DNA of 64,000 nucleotides from Pilaira anomala (taxonomy: Eukaryota; Mucoromycota; Mucoromycetes; Mucorales; Mucoraceae): assembly GCA_025716855.1 (NCBI GenBank), contig JAIXMQ010000009.1, positions 1-64,000 on the forward strand. The letters run 5' to 3'. Positions 36,575-48,168 of this stretch are shown piece by piece. The notes below the pieces were generated by a model. That model was given only the letters and a program-made list of their open reading frames with translations, had not been told where the DNA came from and did not search any database. The number at the start of each line of letters is the position of its first letter. The stretch's first letter is position 1. The position numbers were made by a program, and so were the translations under genes.

Positions 36575-37640
36575 ATAATTACTTTTTTTGTTTTTTTTCG
36601 GATGTCGCGTCTTTTGTTACACACAAATAATATATGTACCACCTCAACATTATTATAAAGATCATCTCTTTCTTTTGCATAATAATATATATATGCAGCT
36701 TATTTAACTTTCTTTTTTTTTTTCAAGAAAATAGAAGTAAAGGTGCTATTGCATTTTGTTGAAAAGAAGCATTTCAATAATTTTGCATGAATCATACGCT
36801 TAGTTTACTTGAATCTAAAAAAAATAATTCAGTGGAACAGCGGTTACAAGTCCATAGAGTGTAAATAATTTAATAATTTGTGCAAAAGAAACTTGTATTT
36901 GTAGTAACTCTAGCATTGATTGACGATAGTAGATTATTACTTTCCTGTCGTTGTATCTTTGTTCTGTTATTGCCGTATTTCATCAGAGTTTAATGATTTG
37001 TTAGGTTTTTTTTTTTTTTTTTTTTTTTTTCAAAAAGAAGTTTGACAGGTAGTAGATCTTCCAAAGAACTTCTCTTTTCAGTAACCGCACAACTTATTGT
37101 ATCTTTTACCTTTACCGCTTGATTCATTCCTTACAAACACAAAGTCTTTTGTTATAATGCCATAAAGGGTTTAGTAAATGTTGATTCTCCAGCATATTTC
37201 ATTTTTTGTGTATCATTGTAATTAATAGGGTGCCGTCGTTTTTAGCTGGTATATTATTAAAAAAAGCTATTATAAAACAAATTTTTAGGGCTTTTACGCG
37301 CGAAGAAAAACTATTTACGAGTCTTAGCTGAGAGGCATTATTAGATATTACTATAGCAAAAAATTTCTAAATAACATATATACACTTAAATAAAGCACCA
37401 CTGGGATAACTTTGGTCACAATGACATTATCCAAACGTTTTTCTTTCTAGAAGTAAAAACAACTTTTCTTTATCACTAGATACCTGTAAATTGAGAGTGG
37501 AAGCACAGTATAAGAATATTTAGGCCGATGATATTTTAGTTATTCCATCAAAAAATTTAAAAAAACTGAGTTAAAGACATTGAAAAAAATCGAATTGAGG
37601 AATATTTTATCTTTCTTTTTTTTTTCACAAAATAAAAACA
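36575..37640. other. Intergenic region
   Basis: About 1.07 kb between the tRNA and SMU1. It is AT-rich with a T run near 37006-37030. No gene is recognised. Confidence 0.6.
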
Positions 37641-39502
37641 ATGTCAGTAGAAATCGAATCAGAAGAGTAATGTAGAAACAAGTTTTTTTTTTTTTTCGCT
37701 ACTATTTCTAACGTTTTGAAATAGCATTATTCGACTTATTTTACAGTTTTTAAAAGAAAACCAGTTGGAAGAAACAGCTTTAGCACTTGAATTGGAAACG
37801 ACTGTCAAAATCAATACTTTGGAGAATAAAGAATCGTTTATCAAAGAGATTAAAGAAGGCGAATGGGATGTCGTTTTACGTCGTGTCATCGATTTAAAGA
37901 TTCCTCCAAGAAAATTAATGGATCTTTACGAGCAAGTTGTGCTTGAACTCACCGAATTACGTGAATTAGGTGCAGCTCGTACTTTACTTCGACAGACCGA
38001 GCCCATGTTTCTATTGAAGCAAAGACACCCTGAGCGATACTTGCGTTTAGAACATACTTTATCTCGATCCATGTTTGACCCAAAAGATAATTATCCTAAC
38101 GGCATGACAAAAGAAAAGAGACGAAATATCATTGCACAAGGTAAATATAATAATAATAATAATAACTTGATCGTGTTTTAAGAATAAAATACCAACGAAC
38201 GTACAAAAAAAAAAAAAAAAGCTTTAGCAAACGAGGTCGCTATAGTGGAACCTTCTAGGTTAATTACTTTATTAGAGGATTGTATCAAGTGGCAACAACA
38301 CCAAGGTTTGTTGCCTTTAGATACAAAATTCGATTTATTTCGTGGTTCAGATCAAGTTCAAAAGACAGAGGAAGACAGTTTTGCAAATAAAGAATACAAG
38401 AAAATCAAGGTTAGATAGATGAACATACTTTACAAAAAAAAAAAGGGATATACTTATACATTGTCTAGTTTCCTGGTAAGAATACTTATGCAGAATGCAC
38501 AATTTTTTCCCCAAATGGACAAAATTTGGTTACTGGCTCAGTCGATGGATTTATCGAAGTTTGGAACTATTTGACAGGAAAATTAAGAAAAGATTTAAAG
38601 TATCAAGCAGAAGAAAACTTGATGTCTATGGATCAATCTGTCATTTGCTTGAATTTCAGTCATGATAGTGAATTATTAGCTTCTGGTTCTACTGATGGAA
38701 AGATTGCTGTAAGTTTTTTATTTATTTTTTGGGATCTTATTGTATTCAACTTTTTAATTTTTTTGCTTTAGATTTGGAAATTACAAACTGGATTTTGTAC
38801 AAGAAGATTCTCTCCTGCTCATAGTCAAGGTGTAACTTCATTATGTTTCAACAAAGACGCAAGTCAAATTTTAAGTTGTAGTTACGATCATACTGTAAAA
38901 ATTCATAACGTCAAGTCAGGTAAATTAATTAAATCTTTTGAAGGCCATACTTCATTTGTAAATTCTGTCATGTATTTCAATAATGATACCATCATTATTA
39001 GTGCTAGTAGTGATGGTGAAGTAAAGGTAAGGAGGGGGAGGGGGTTTCTTATTAGTTGGGATATTATAACAAAGACTTAAAAAAAAAAAATTGTTTCTAG
39101 ACTTGGGATTATACAACAGGATCATGTCTTTCAACCACCAAACCTCAAGACAATTTAACAGTTCAATTATTGTTACCTATACCAAACAATATCAATCACT
39201 TCATAGCAGTAAATAAGAGTAACCAGTTATCTGTTTTAAATCAAAAGGGAAAGCTGATAAAGACGATTGGTTACAAGGGCGCCAAGGATTTTGTTACAGC
39301 GACTATATCTCATCAAGGAAAATTAGCATATGCTGTATCTGAGGATTCAATCATGTACTGCTTTGATATCTCGACAGGAACATTGGTTGGACAATCGACT
39401 TTATGTAAATCGGAAGTGATTGGTATTTCTAGCCATCCCTTCTCCAATGTAATTGCTTCGAACGATGAAGCAGGTTATATCTATTTATTAAAATCTGAAT
39501 AA
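37641..39502 (+). CDS. SMU1: SMU1 WD40 spliceosome protein
   Basis: LisH-CTLH-WD40 protein of the spliceosomal B complex, partner of RED/IK. Exons are 37641-37666, 37725-38140, 38222-38409, 38469-38708, 38772-39026 and 39101-39502, giving 508 residues (human SMU1 has 513). The first exon (MSVEIESE) and the start of exon 2 ([15 protein letters not shown]) reproduce the LisH motif. The CTLH part has [20 protein letters not shown] and [10 protein letters not shown]. The linker includes [10 protein letters not shown]. Seven WD40 blades follow, such as [37 protein letters not shown] and [19 protein letters not shown] splice-acceptor-like ttacag at 37741-37746 lies inside exon 2 and must not be used, because it would delete part of LisH. 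It is one of the best-conserved proteins in the window. Confidence 0.96.
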
Positions 39503-39683
39503 AAAAAGAATATTCACCATATGCGTTATGCAAAAAAAAAAAAAACACCTAATTCAAATCAATTGTTGCATTTGTGACCCTGAATTTACAAGTCACGGCC
39601 TCGCTCAAACTACTACCCATCCCAAATATTTTTTGATAGAGAGCCCTGTTCTTTTTTTTTTTTTTTTTCGGCCAGATTTTAAC

Positions 39684-40332
39684 ATGCTTTCAACTTTACT
39701 TAAAGGGTTCGGTTCTTCCGTAACCAAAGGTACCTTATTAGAATTTGAATTAACAAGATTTATGAAATTAACATTCTTTTCTTTTCTTTTTATTAAAAGG
39801 CTCTGCTTCTCTTCAAAGTAAATAGCATATATACGAATGTCAAAAAACATAAAAAAAAAAAAAAAATTCAAAGGGACTGTCACTAAGAACCCTTTTTTTT
39901 TTCTCTCTCTCTCTCTCTTTCAATTTTTAAATAGCTACTTTACGTCAAGTTCAAACCTCAGCACAAGATACAGCAGCTTCAGTTTCAAAGCTTCGTGAAC
40001 AATTACGTTACTATGCAGTTGCAGAAATTGCCGGTAGACCCTTTTTAATCACAAAAAATGACAAGGTTATTGTTAACCGTTTAAAGGATGTAAAGGTTGG
40101 CGACGTACTCAAGTTGGATAAAGTTCGTGAGTTAGGATCCAAGGATTATACTTTAAAGGGATCACCTTATGTTCCTGAGAATATTTTCAATATCAATGCT
40201 ACTGTCATTGAACATACCAAGAGTAAATTAATTCAAATCGTCAAGAAGAAGAGAAGAAAGAATTATAAGCGTACTATCGAGCACAAGCAAACTCATACCG
40301 TATTAAGGATCTCTGATGTTGATGTACTTTAA
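39684..40332 (+). CDS. Mitochondrial large ribosomal subunit protein bL21m
   Basis: Homologue of bacterial L21/MRPL21. Two exons, 39684-39729 and 39935-40332, encode 147 residues. The N-terminus (MLSTLLKGFGSSVTKG, then ATLRQVQTSAQ) is a basic amphipathic mitochondrial presequence. The L21 fold is marked by YYAVAEIAGRPFLITKNDKVIVN, LKDVKVGDVLKLDKV, GSPYVPE and the RNA-binding tail KSKLIQIVKKKRRKNYKRTIEHKQ with HTVLRISDV. The 205-nt intron is longer than its neighbours; a small extra exon in it is possible but not needed for phase. It sits 181 bp downstream of SMU1 on the same strand. Confidence 0.9.
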
Positions 40333-40570
40333 AGAAAAAGAAAGAAAAATAAAAAAAACAATGGATAGATAAACATAACAAATGCACATAACATATACAC
40401 GTTTTATTTTTCTTTTTCCAGTTTTTGTCACAAAAAAAAAAAAAAAAAAAAAAAAAAAAGACGGAGGTTGAATTTGGTTGTAAATAAAAAAGGCGAGTTT
40501 TTTTTTTTTTTTTTTTTTTTTTTTATCTTTCCCTTTTATTATTTTCTTTTTTTTTTTATTAAAAAAAACT

Positions 40571-42673
40571 ATGACAAATTCCGTATCAAAACCTTCCGCA
40601 TTGATTCGTTTCACTCAATTATCAACCGACGTTTTAGATAGTCGTTATCTTCAACAGTTAAAGAATATTGTATTTATTTACGTATTATTAAGTCTTTGGT
40701 CAAAGACATACAATAAAGTTATTGTCGGTGGTCCTACTAGAGCATTCAATGACTTTAAAGCATATATTATTAAGGTACGAAGACTATACACATAAAAAAA
40801 AAAGATTGATAGAAAAAAAAAATATTAAAAAACGCCCCCCCCCCACCTATCTTTTTTTTTTCTATAGATTGTATTCAAACAATTACGCCGTCTTCCCTCT
40901 GTACAAGCTAAAATTAATGAAGCATTAGGAAGTACTTTAGCTGATATGGAGAAATCCATGATGGCAAAAGAAGAAGGTTGTGAAGTCAATTTAACATTAC
41001 CTGCAAAAGGTCTCACAGAAAAACAAGTAATGGAAAGTTTACACAAGTAAGGAAAAATTCAAATTGGAGAGATTTTTTATTTATTTATTCATGCCTAATA
41101 TCGTATTAGATTTCAAAAGTTAAAGGCAGCAGATTGGCAAAGTGGAAAAGTATCTGGCTCAATTTATCATGGCGGTGAACAGTTGACTCGAATTTTAGGT
41201 GAAGCTTATAGTATTTTTGCTGTTGCAAACCCTCTTCATCCAGAGATTTTCCCTGGTGTACGACGTATGGAGGCTGAGTCTGTTGCAATGGTTTTATCCA
41301 TGTATAATGCTCCCGCCACGGGCTGTGGTACCATGACAAGTGGTGGTACTGAGAGTATTCTCATGGCTTGTAAGACATATCGTGATATGTATAAAGATTT
41401 GAAGGGTATTAATGAACCTGAAATGTAAGAATAGAACAAAAGTGAGAATTTGAGAATTATAGGATCATTAACACACTGGTTTTTTTTTTTTTTTTTTTGG
41501 TAGGGTTGTACCTGATACTATTCATGCTGCTTTTATGAAGGCAGCTTATTATTTCAAGATTAAGCTTGTTACTGTTCCTATTGATCCTGTTACACTCAAA
41601 GTAGATATTAAAAAGGTTAAGAAAGCTATTACTAAGAACACAGTTATGGTAAAGCTTATAATATTTGATCATGTCATAAAAAACAATGATGTAACATTGT
41701 ACAATTCTTAGATTGCAGGTTCGGCAGTGAACTTTCCTCACGGTATTGCGGATGATATCGTTGAGCTTGGTAAATTAGCAAAGAAATATGATGTTGGCCT
41801 TCATGTAGATTGTTGTCTTGGTAGTTTTATTATGCCTTATTTAGAAAGAGCAGGATTTCCTACTACACCTTTTGATTTTAGAGTTGATGGTGTGACATCC
41901 ATTTCTTGTGATACCCATAAATATGGTTTTGCTGCCAAGGGTTCTTCTATTATCATGTATCGTAATCCTACTATTAGAAAGTATCAATATTTCTTGTACT
42001 CTCAATGGACTGGTGGTATTTATGCATCTCCTAGTATTGCCGGTTCTCGGTAAGCTTTTTTTTTTTTTTAGACATGACATAATTTCATTTTTTTTTTCCT
42101 TGAACTGATTTTTATTCAGTCCTGGTGCTTTAATTGCTGGTTGCTGGTCTGCTCTTATGCATATGGGTGACAATGGTTATCTTGAAACTTGTAAGCAAAT
42201 TGTTGGTGCTCGTCGTATTATGGAAGCTGGGTAAGAGAATCTTGTTCTTTTTTTTAATACGATTAGTTTATTAATAACCCCTCCCCCCCCCTTTTTTTTT
42301 TTAAAAAAAAAACAGTGTTCGTTCTATTTCTCAGCTTCATGTCAAAGGTGAACCTATTGGTCCTGTTCTTTCTTTTGGTGCTAATGAACCTCTCAACATT
42401 TACGATGTTGGAGACAAATTATCAGCCCGTGGCTGGAATTTAAGCGCACTTCAAAACCCTGCTGCACTTCATATCTCTACTACTTTACCTTGGGTAAAGA
42501 GTGCCGATTTATTTGTGAGTGATCTTAAAGAATGTGTAAAAGAACTTGTGGATGACCCATCAAGTGGTAATGGTTCTACAGCTACTATTTATGGTACTGC
42601 TGCAAGTGTACCTGATAAAACTATCATTGATGATGTTGCTGCTGGATTTTTAGATCTCTTATACAAGGCATAA
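40571..42673 (+). CDS. DPL1: Sphingosine-1-phosphate lyase
   Basis: PLP-dependent ER-membrane enzyme that cleaves phosphorylated long-chain bases to a fatty aldehyde and phosphoethanolamine. Exons are 40571-40774, 40868-41046, 41110-41424, 41504-41648, 41712-42049, 42120-42230 and 42316-42673, giving 549 residues. A hydrophobic N-terminal segment ([13 protein letters not shown]) is the membrane anchor. Family motifs are [34 protein letters not shown] (phosphate binding), [14 protein letters not shown] and [15 protein letters not shown]. The Schiff-base Lys is about residue 351, in the THKYG motif, equivalent to human K353. All splice junctions keep phase and interrupt conserved blocks at expected points. 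Two introns contain runs of eight or nine C, unusual in this AT-rich DNA. Confidence 0.96.
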
Positions 42674-44940
42674 ACAAACAAACAAACAAACAAACAAAAA
42701 AACTTATTCTTGTACTTTTTATCATAATGTTACATAAAAAAAAAAAAATATGAGCATCTTACATAAATTCTTTCATGTCACTTTTTTTTTTGTATGAAGT
42801 TAACTCAGTGTAACTCAACTTTTTCATATGATTTGGTTTAATGTTGGCAAAAAAATTAAATAAAGCACATAGATATAACAGTAATAAGCTTGTGATTGTG
42901 GATATATTTATGTCATTTTTTTTTTTAACCCTTTCTCGAACTTGATTACAATGAAATACCAAGGTTCTGCAAGTAATAGCTATTAGTAAAAAGTCAACCG
43001 CTAACTTTACTCAAATAATTTTTATTTGAAAAAAAAAATGTCTTATTTCTTGGCGAGTTATTGTGCGAGTATGATAAAAGTAGAAAATAGGTGGTAAGCT
43101 GTTTTAAGCTTTTGCGCACGGTGCACTACCCCATTTTTTGACAGGACTATTAGAATACATTCTGTGATGCTCTCATGTGTTAAATTATATAAGCAATCTG
43201 TACCTAAATAAAGGCTAATGTGCTACGTTATTATATATCCACGTTAAACCAAAAAAAGTACTGAAAATACTTTTTCGTTTTTACGTGTTAATATACGCAC
43301 ATTGATAATAAAGCCCAACAAGTAGCTATTATTACACATTTCAATGAGGTCCAGCTAAAGTAAATTATTTAATTTGACGATCATTTATTCGATCATCGCT
43401 CGATTAAATTTTCTTCGATTTTGTTTCTCTAATTAACTTTGGCCTCTTTAGTCGTTCATGAAGCTTCCAATAAAAAGATGGGTAAATATTACAATCTCTC
43501 CCTCGTTTTACTCAGATAAAAAAATGATATCAGTCTGTTTATTTCTTTTGATGTGTCTGTGGCTAGTAAATACTTTACTAAATTTTTAATTTTGTGGTTA
43601 TTAGGGATGAGTCTTATCGGCCGATATTTCGTTCTTAATAAAAGGCATTTTGAGAGAAAAAATAATAATAATTAACACATGCTCAATCTCTATGATTAGA
43701 ATTAAATACAATTCTAGTTATTCTGAGGCTACTCTATTCTACTCTTATTTTAAACAGCTCATTTTCGCAGTATTGTTTTAGTTACATAATCTTACTGGCG
43801 CCTATTACAAAAATTTATCATACATATACCCCTCTTCTTTTTGAGCGTAAGAAACGTGTATTACATATATCATAAATTTTATTTTAAATGTTGCGACCTA
43901 ATTAAAAGGTAAAACGTCTTATATGTTATTGTAAATAATAGTTAGTAAAATAGAAAGAGCTGATGTCTTGACTATTGTTAAATTTTAACCTTTTTTTTTT
44001 TTCGCAGTGTTTGGTTGCAATTTTATTTTGTTCTCTGGAAAAAGAAGTGTCATTATCTCAAAAATTAAGACGTATAATAATTATCTTTACCCGGTTTATG
44101 TTAATTTGAGAAGGAAGTTAACTAGTAAATGTTCATAATATAATGTTTGATTTGTCATATATATATAATATTTATTGTTTCTATGTTTTCGAACTATTTA
44201 ATATCGGTAAAGATTAAATTTACTAAACACTTTAAAATTAAAGCTTGAGGGTAGGTATTATTTCTCTATATAAAGAGTAGAGAAGAGCGAGACTTCAAGT
44301 ATGAAAGTGATTGTTAAAAGAAGTAACGAAAAATGTTTACTTATGCTGGCAATTGAGTCACAGAATATTACTGAAAAAATAAAAACACGCTCGATGGTAC
44401 GATACTATACTATTTTTTAGAATGATAATATAGTAAAAAAAAAAAAAAAAAAAAAAGAACTTTTATTTAAACAAGAGCTATATCTCAAATATTAAAAGTG
44501 CACGTTTAAAATATTAAAATGATACGATATTATATTCCAAATTAACACAGGAATAAATGGTAAAAAAAAAAAAAGACGTGGTTCTACCAGATACTACAAC
44601 AAACACACGATTTTCAAAAAAAACAAAGGTCGCGGGAAACTATACACATAGCAAAAAGGAAAATATCACAGGAAAATGTAATTAGGAGAACAAGAGAAAG
44701 ATCTGAGTATTAGTTTTTTTTAAAATATTAGGTAACAATGGACAAAAAAAAAAAAAATTTGTTTGGAAACTTTTATTAAAGTCCATTATCTTTATCCATT
44801 TTTGCATAAATATAATCTACTTTGTACATTTTCTGCTAAAAAAGAAATAAATGTGGAACTATTAAATGGGGTGATCTCTGAATTGAGCCAAAAAAAAAAA
44901 AAAAAAAAAAAAAATGATGCGTTCACTGTTGTGTGTTCAG

Positions 44941-44981
<41 letters not shown>

Positions 44982-45560
44982 TTAGATCTTAATCTTTTAA
45001 ATCAATTGTGATAGGTTTACACTTTAAATAAGGTGTGGTACGTGTTAATTTTTACCTTGATTATTCGTGAACCATATTGTGCGTGCGTATACGTCCATCA
45101 GTTTTAAATGATGTATATTAAATATACTCGTATACTTTTTCTTTTTTGAAAAAGCGAATAATTATGTCGTAGCATAAAAGTGTTAAAGCCGAAATATAGC
45201 TTTTATTCAATTTATTTTTAGGTTTTTGTTTCGTTCATTTTCAGAGAATGATGGATCATGCGACTTGTTTGATTTTTAAGGGGGTTTTTTTTTTATGTGT
45301 GAATAGACTTCATTTCAACTAATTACTTGGTACTTTTTTTTTCTTTTTTTTTTTTTTTTTTTACAAGACAAAAATACATGTGTCAGTATGCTAAAAAAAC
45401 AATATCGTTACATTAGATATTTAATTTCACTGATATTCATGGGAAGAAAAATCAAAAATAGTACAAAATGGCCCAGTCTTGAATAGGAGATTATGATGAT
45501 ATTGTAAATGTTATTTGTTTAATATATATTTTTTTAATTGGAGCTTACAATAGATCTTTC

Positions 45561-45592
<32 letters not shown>

Positions 45593-46647
45593 GCGTAAGC
45601 AATCAATTCGATTTTTAAGCCAGTTACAAATGGAAGCACATTGACAGAATTGATAAGCTATTTTTTTTTTTTTTGTGTACTGCTAGTACAATGATAATTT
45701 GATAAGAAAACTTTGAAGGCAAAAAAAAAAAAAAATACTATGTTTCATGGGAAAAAAAAAAAAGGCACAGAAACTTAAAAAGCAAAATACGTTGCTTTTT
45801 GATTTCCGTCATTTTGTGTATTCAGCTCGCTGCCATATTTGTAAATAGCAGGTGACACCTGTCCTTTTAGTTTTATTTTTGGGAAAAGCATCAAGAGTGT
45901 GTGTGACACAGTAGAATCTAATAAAGTCACTATTGTATCCCCAAAAAAAAAAAATTGTACATATTTTTATGTGCATTTACAATTGTCAAGTTAAAATTTA
46001 AAATCATTTTCTTGATTTTATATTGAGAAAGAAAAAGGACTGAAAGATGTATCAAAAGTATATACATTAAAAATTGCAACAAGGTTTTTTTTTTTTTTTT
46101 TTTTGTACTTTGCTTTATTTTTAGGTGTAAAACGCTGGGTTTTTATTGTTGAGAGCTTTGATCACTTTTTTTTTTTTTAAAAAAAAAACCTACTAGTTCA
46201 TAATAAGTAAATGACAGAAAATAATAGTTTTAGAAAAAAAAAATATGCGTACATACATTCGAATTTATTGTGTATCCTTATCAAAGGCTTGGGTGAAAAG
46301 ATTGTATGTACATAATTTTAAAAAGGATACCGGGCATAAATGAATGGGTGGATAAATAGAGAGCAATGCAACTATTGTGGTGATGGGAAAAAATAAATTG
46401 GAAGGGAAGAAGGAACGGAAAGGGGGGGAAATTAAGCGTATATAAGAGAGAGAGAGGGCGAGAGAGAGAGAGAGAGAAAGAAAGAGTTTGAATGATTTAG
46501 AGTATGGAAGGAAAGGAAATATCAAGTGATTGTAATACATTGTAAACGGACAGTTAAATAAATAAATAATAAAAAAAAACAAATGTGTCATTATTTGCTA
46601 AATAAAAATACATATGATAAACTTGATGTGTGAGCGCACATGCTTGT
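42674..46647. other. Gene desert
   Basis: Nearly 4 kb with no convincing gene on either strand. It starts with an AAAC tandem repeat (about 42673-42698) in the likely 3'UTR of the lyase gene. It then holds many A/T runs, a GA microsatellite (44948-44975), GA-rich DNA near 46446-46490 and a 12-bp palindrome at 43615-43626. I looked for tRNA and spliceosomal RNA cores and found none. Confidence 0.6.
44948..44975. repeat. GA dinucleotide microsatellite
   Basis: About 13 uninterrupted GA units follow a tgtgtgtg stretch within the gene desert. A simple-sequence repeat with no evident gene link. Confidence 0.9.
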
Positions 46648-47591
46648 TTATGAAAGAGGTTTCTGTCCTACACAACAGTGAAAGGCTGATTCTGATGAGC
46701 TCATTCTGCTTTGGACATACAAGTCTTTTAATTCTTGAAATTGCTCTTCTGAATGAATATCGTAAATTTCATATATTAAGCGTTTACAAGATTCAATGCT
46801 GATGTTGATGATATACATTAATTCTGTTCTTAGTACATCAGTTTCTATATAGATACATATTAATACATACAGGTGTACAACATTCATATATAGTTTTCTT
46901 GTGGTAATTGTATACTTACGTAAATTGATGACTCTTCGAATATCTTCAATAGGAGTATATCCTGCCTTGGAAACAACTTCAGATAACTTTGTGCAAACTA
47001 ATGGATCTTGGTCACTACCTTCCATAATGGCACAAACTAAAAAAAAAAAAAAAAATCAATGAGTCACGTAACATGAGATGGTTACAATAGGTTACTACCT
47101 TTTTCGACAAAAGTATGTACTACTTCATCTCCTGGATCCTATAACAAATATAAAAAACATAGAACGCGTCAGTTTTATCACGAGGGAAAGAGAAATATAA
47201 CAGATTTCAAAAAAAAATTAATACTCCTTTTAGAATCACATACAATTAATTGAACCTCTAATAATTGAACATATCCACCGGGTTTAGTTACACGGTATGC
47301 TTCTTTTAAACTTTCGGCCCATTGAGTGCGATTGAAGGCCAATGAAAATAGGCGCATTTGAACAAAGTCAAATGTATCATCTTCGAAATCAAGACCAAAA
47401 AGAACATCTTGTTTCTTAAATGTCACGTTTGCTGGTCGAATATCGTGAGGAAATAATGCTACTTGATCAATGCCTGTGAATTGGGCAGAAGGGTACTCTG
47501 TAGCCATATCCTAATGTTGTACAAGAATTATTTCGTTAAAAGTGAATAAAAAGCGGGCTTTCTTTTTTTTTTTTTTTTAAAATATATCATC

Positions 47592-47623
<32 letters not shown>

Positions 47624-48168
47624 CTCACCATAATCCAGCTTCCAGAGCCACATCCAATATCTAATACTTTCACATCTGATGAATTAAAATCAATATTTTC
47701 TTTTACAGGATCGAGCATATTTCTATAAATTATTAAATGAATTTAGTTTAATTGATGCAAAAAAAGAACACTCTTCTACTTACCCGCCAAATAAGATTTT
47801 GATTGCGAAATGATTCTAATTGATATATTGTATATATTAAATATACAAAATTAAAATTGATGTAAATGTGTGTGACTTACAGCATTCATTCTATCTTCTT
47901 GACCTTTTTGATAGGTACCAAAACATAAAATAGATGGATCTGCAGAACTACCAGCAGATAATCTAGATTGTGATTCTCTTGTTGAATTTAAGTGAGTAGA
48001 ATGTGATGTTCCGTCTGAATGATGATGATTCTCATCCGTGTTTTTATCTATTGCTCGTTTATCGAAACTACCATGTCCATTGTTATGTTTAAATGCGTTT
48101 GCAAATGTAGGTCGTCTTTTAGGTGAATGTGAGCCATGATTTGAATGTGTTGATACTTTTACTCCCAT
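46648..48168 (-). CDS. SAM-dependent methyltransferase (class I)
   Basis: Seven exons on the minus strand: 48168-47881, 47815-47784, 47722-47629, 47510-47244, 47138-47099, 47036-46920 and 46844-46648, encoding 344 residues. Residues 1-85 are a disordered His/Ser-rich leader. The fold then shows SAM motif I (VKVLDIGCGSGSWIMD), the acidic strand-2 end FTGIDQ, motif II (FDFVQMRLF) and motif III (RVTKPGGYVQLLE). The C-terminal part (IEDIRRVINL, LKDLYVQSRMSSSE) is less conserved. The fold is typical of fungal LaeA-like and related small-molecule or protein methyltransferases, of which Mucorales carry several; substrate and specific role cannot be read. Small exons of 32 and 40 nt are in phase with their neighbours. 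Confidence 0.87.

Noticed and set aside
37741..37746. ttacag as the acceptor of SMU1 exon 2.
   Set aside because: It breaks phase with exon 1 and deletes part of the LisH motif; the upstream acceptor ending 37724 restores both.
43615..43626. 12-bp palindrome TATCGGCCGATA in the gene desert as a regulatory site.
   Set aside because: A single occurrence with no gene next to it; chance cannot be excluded.
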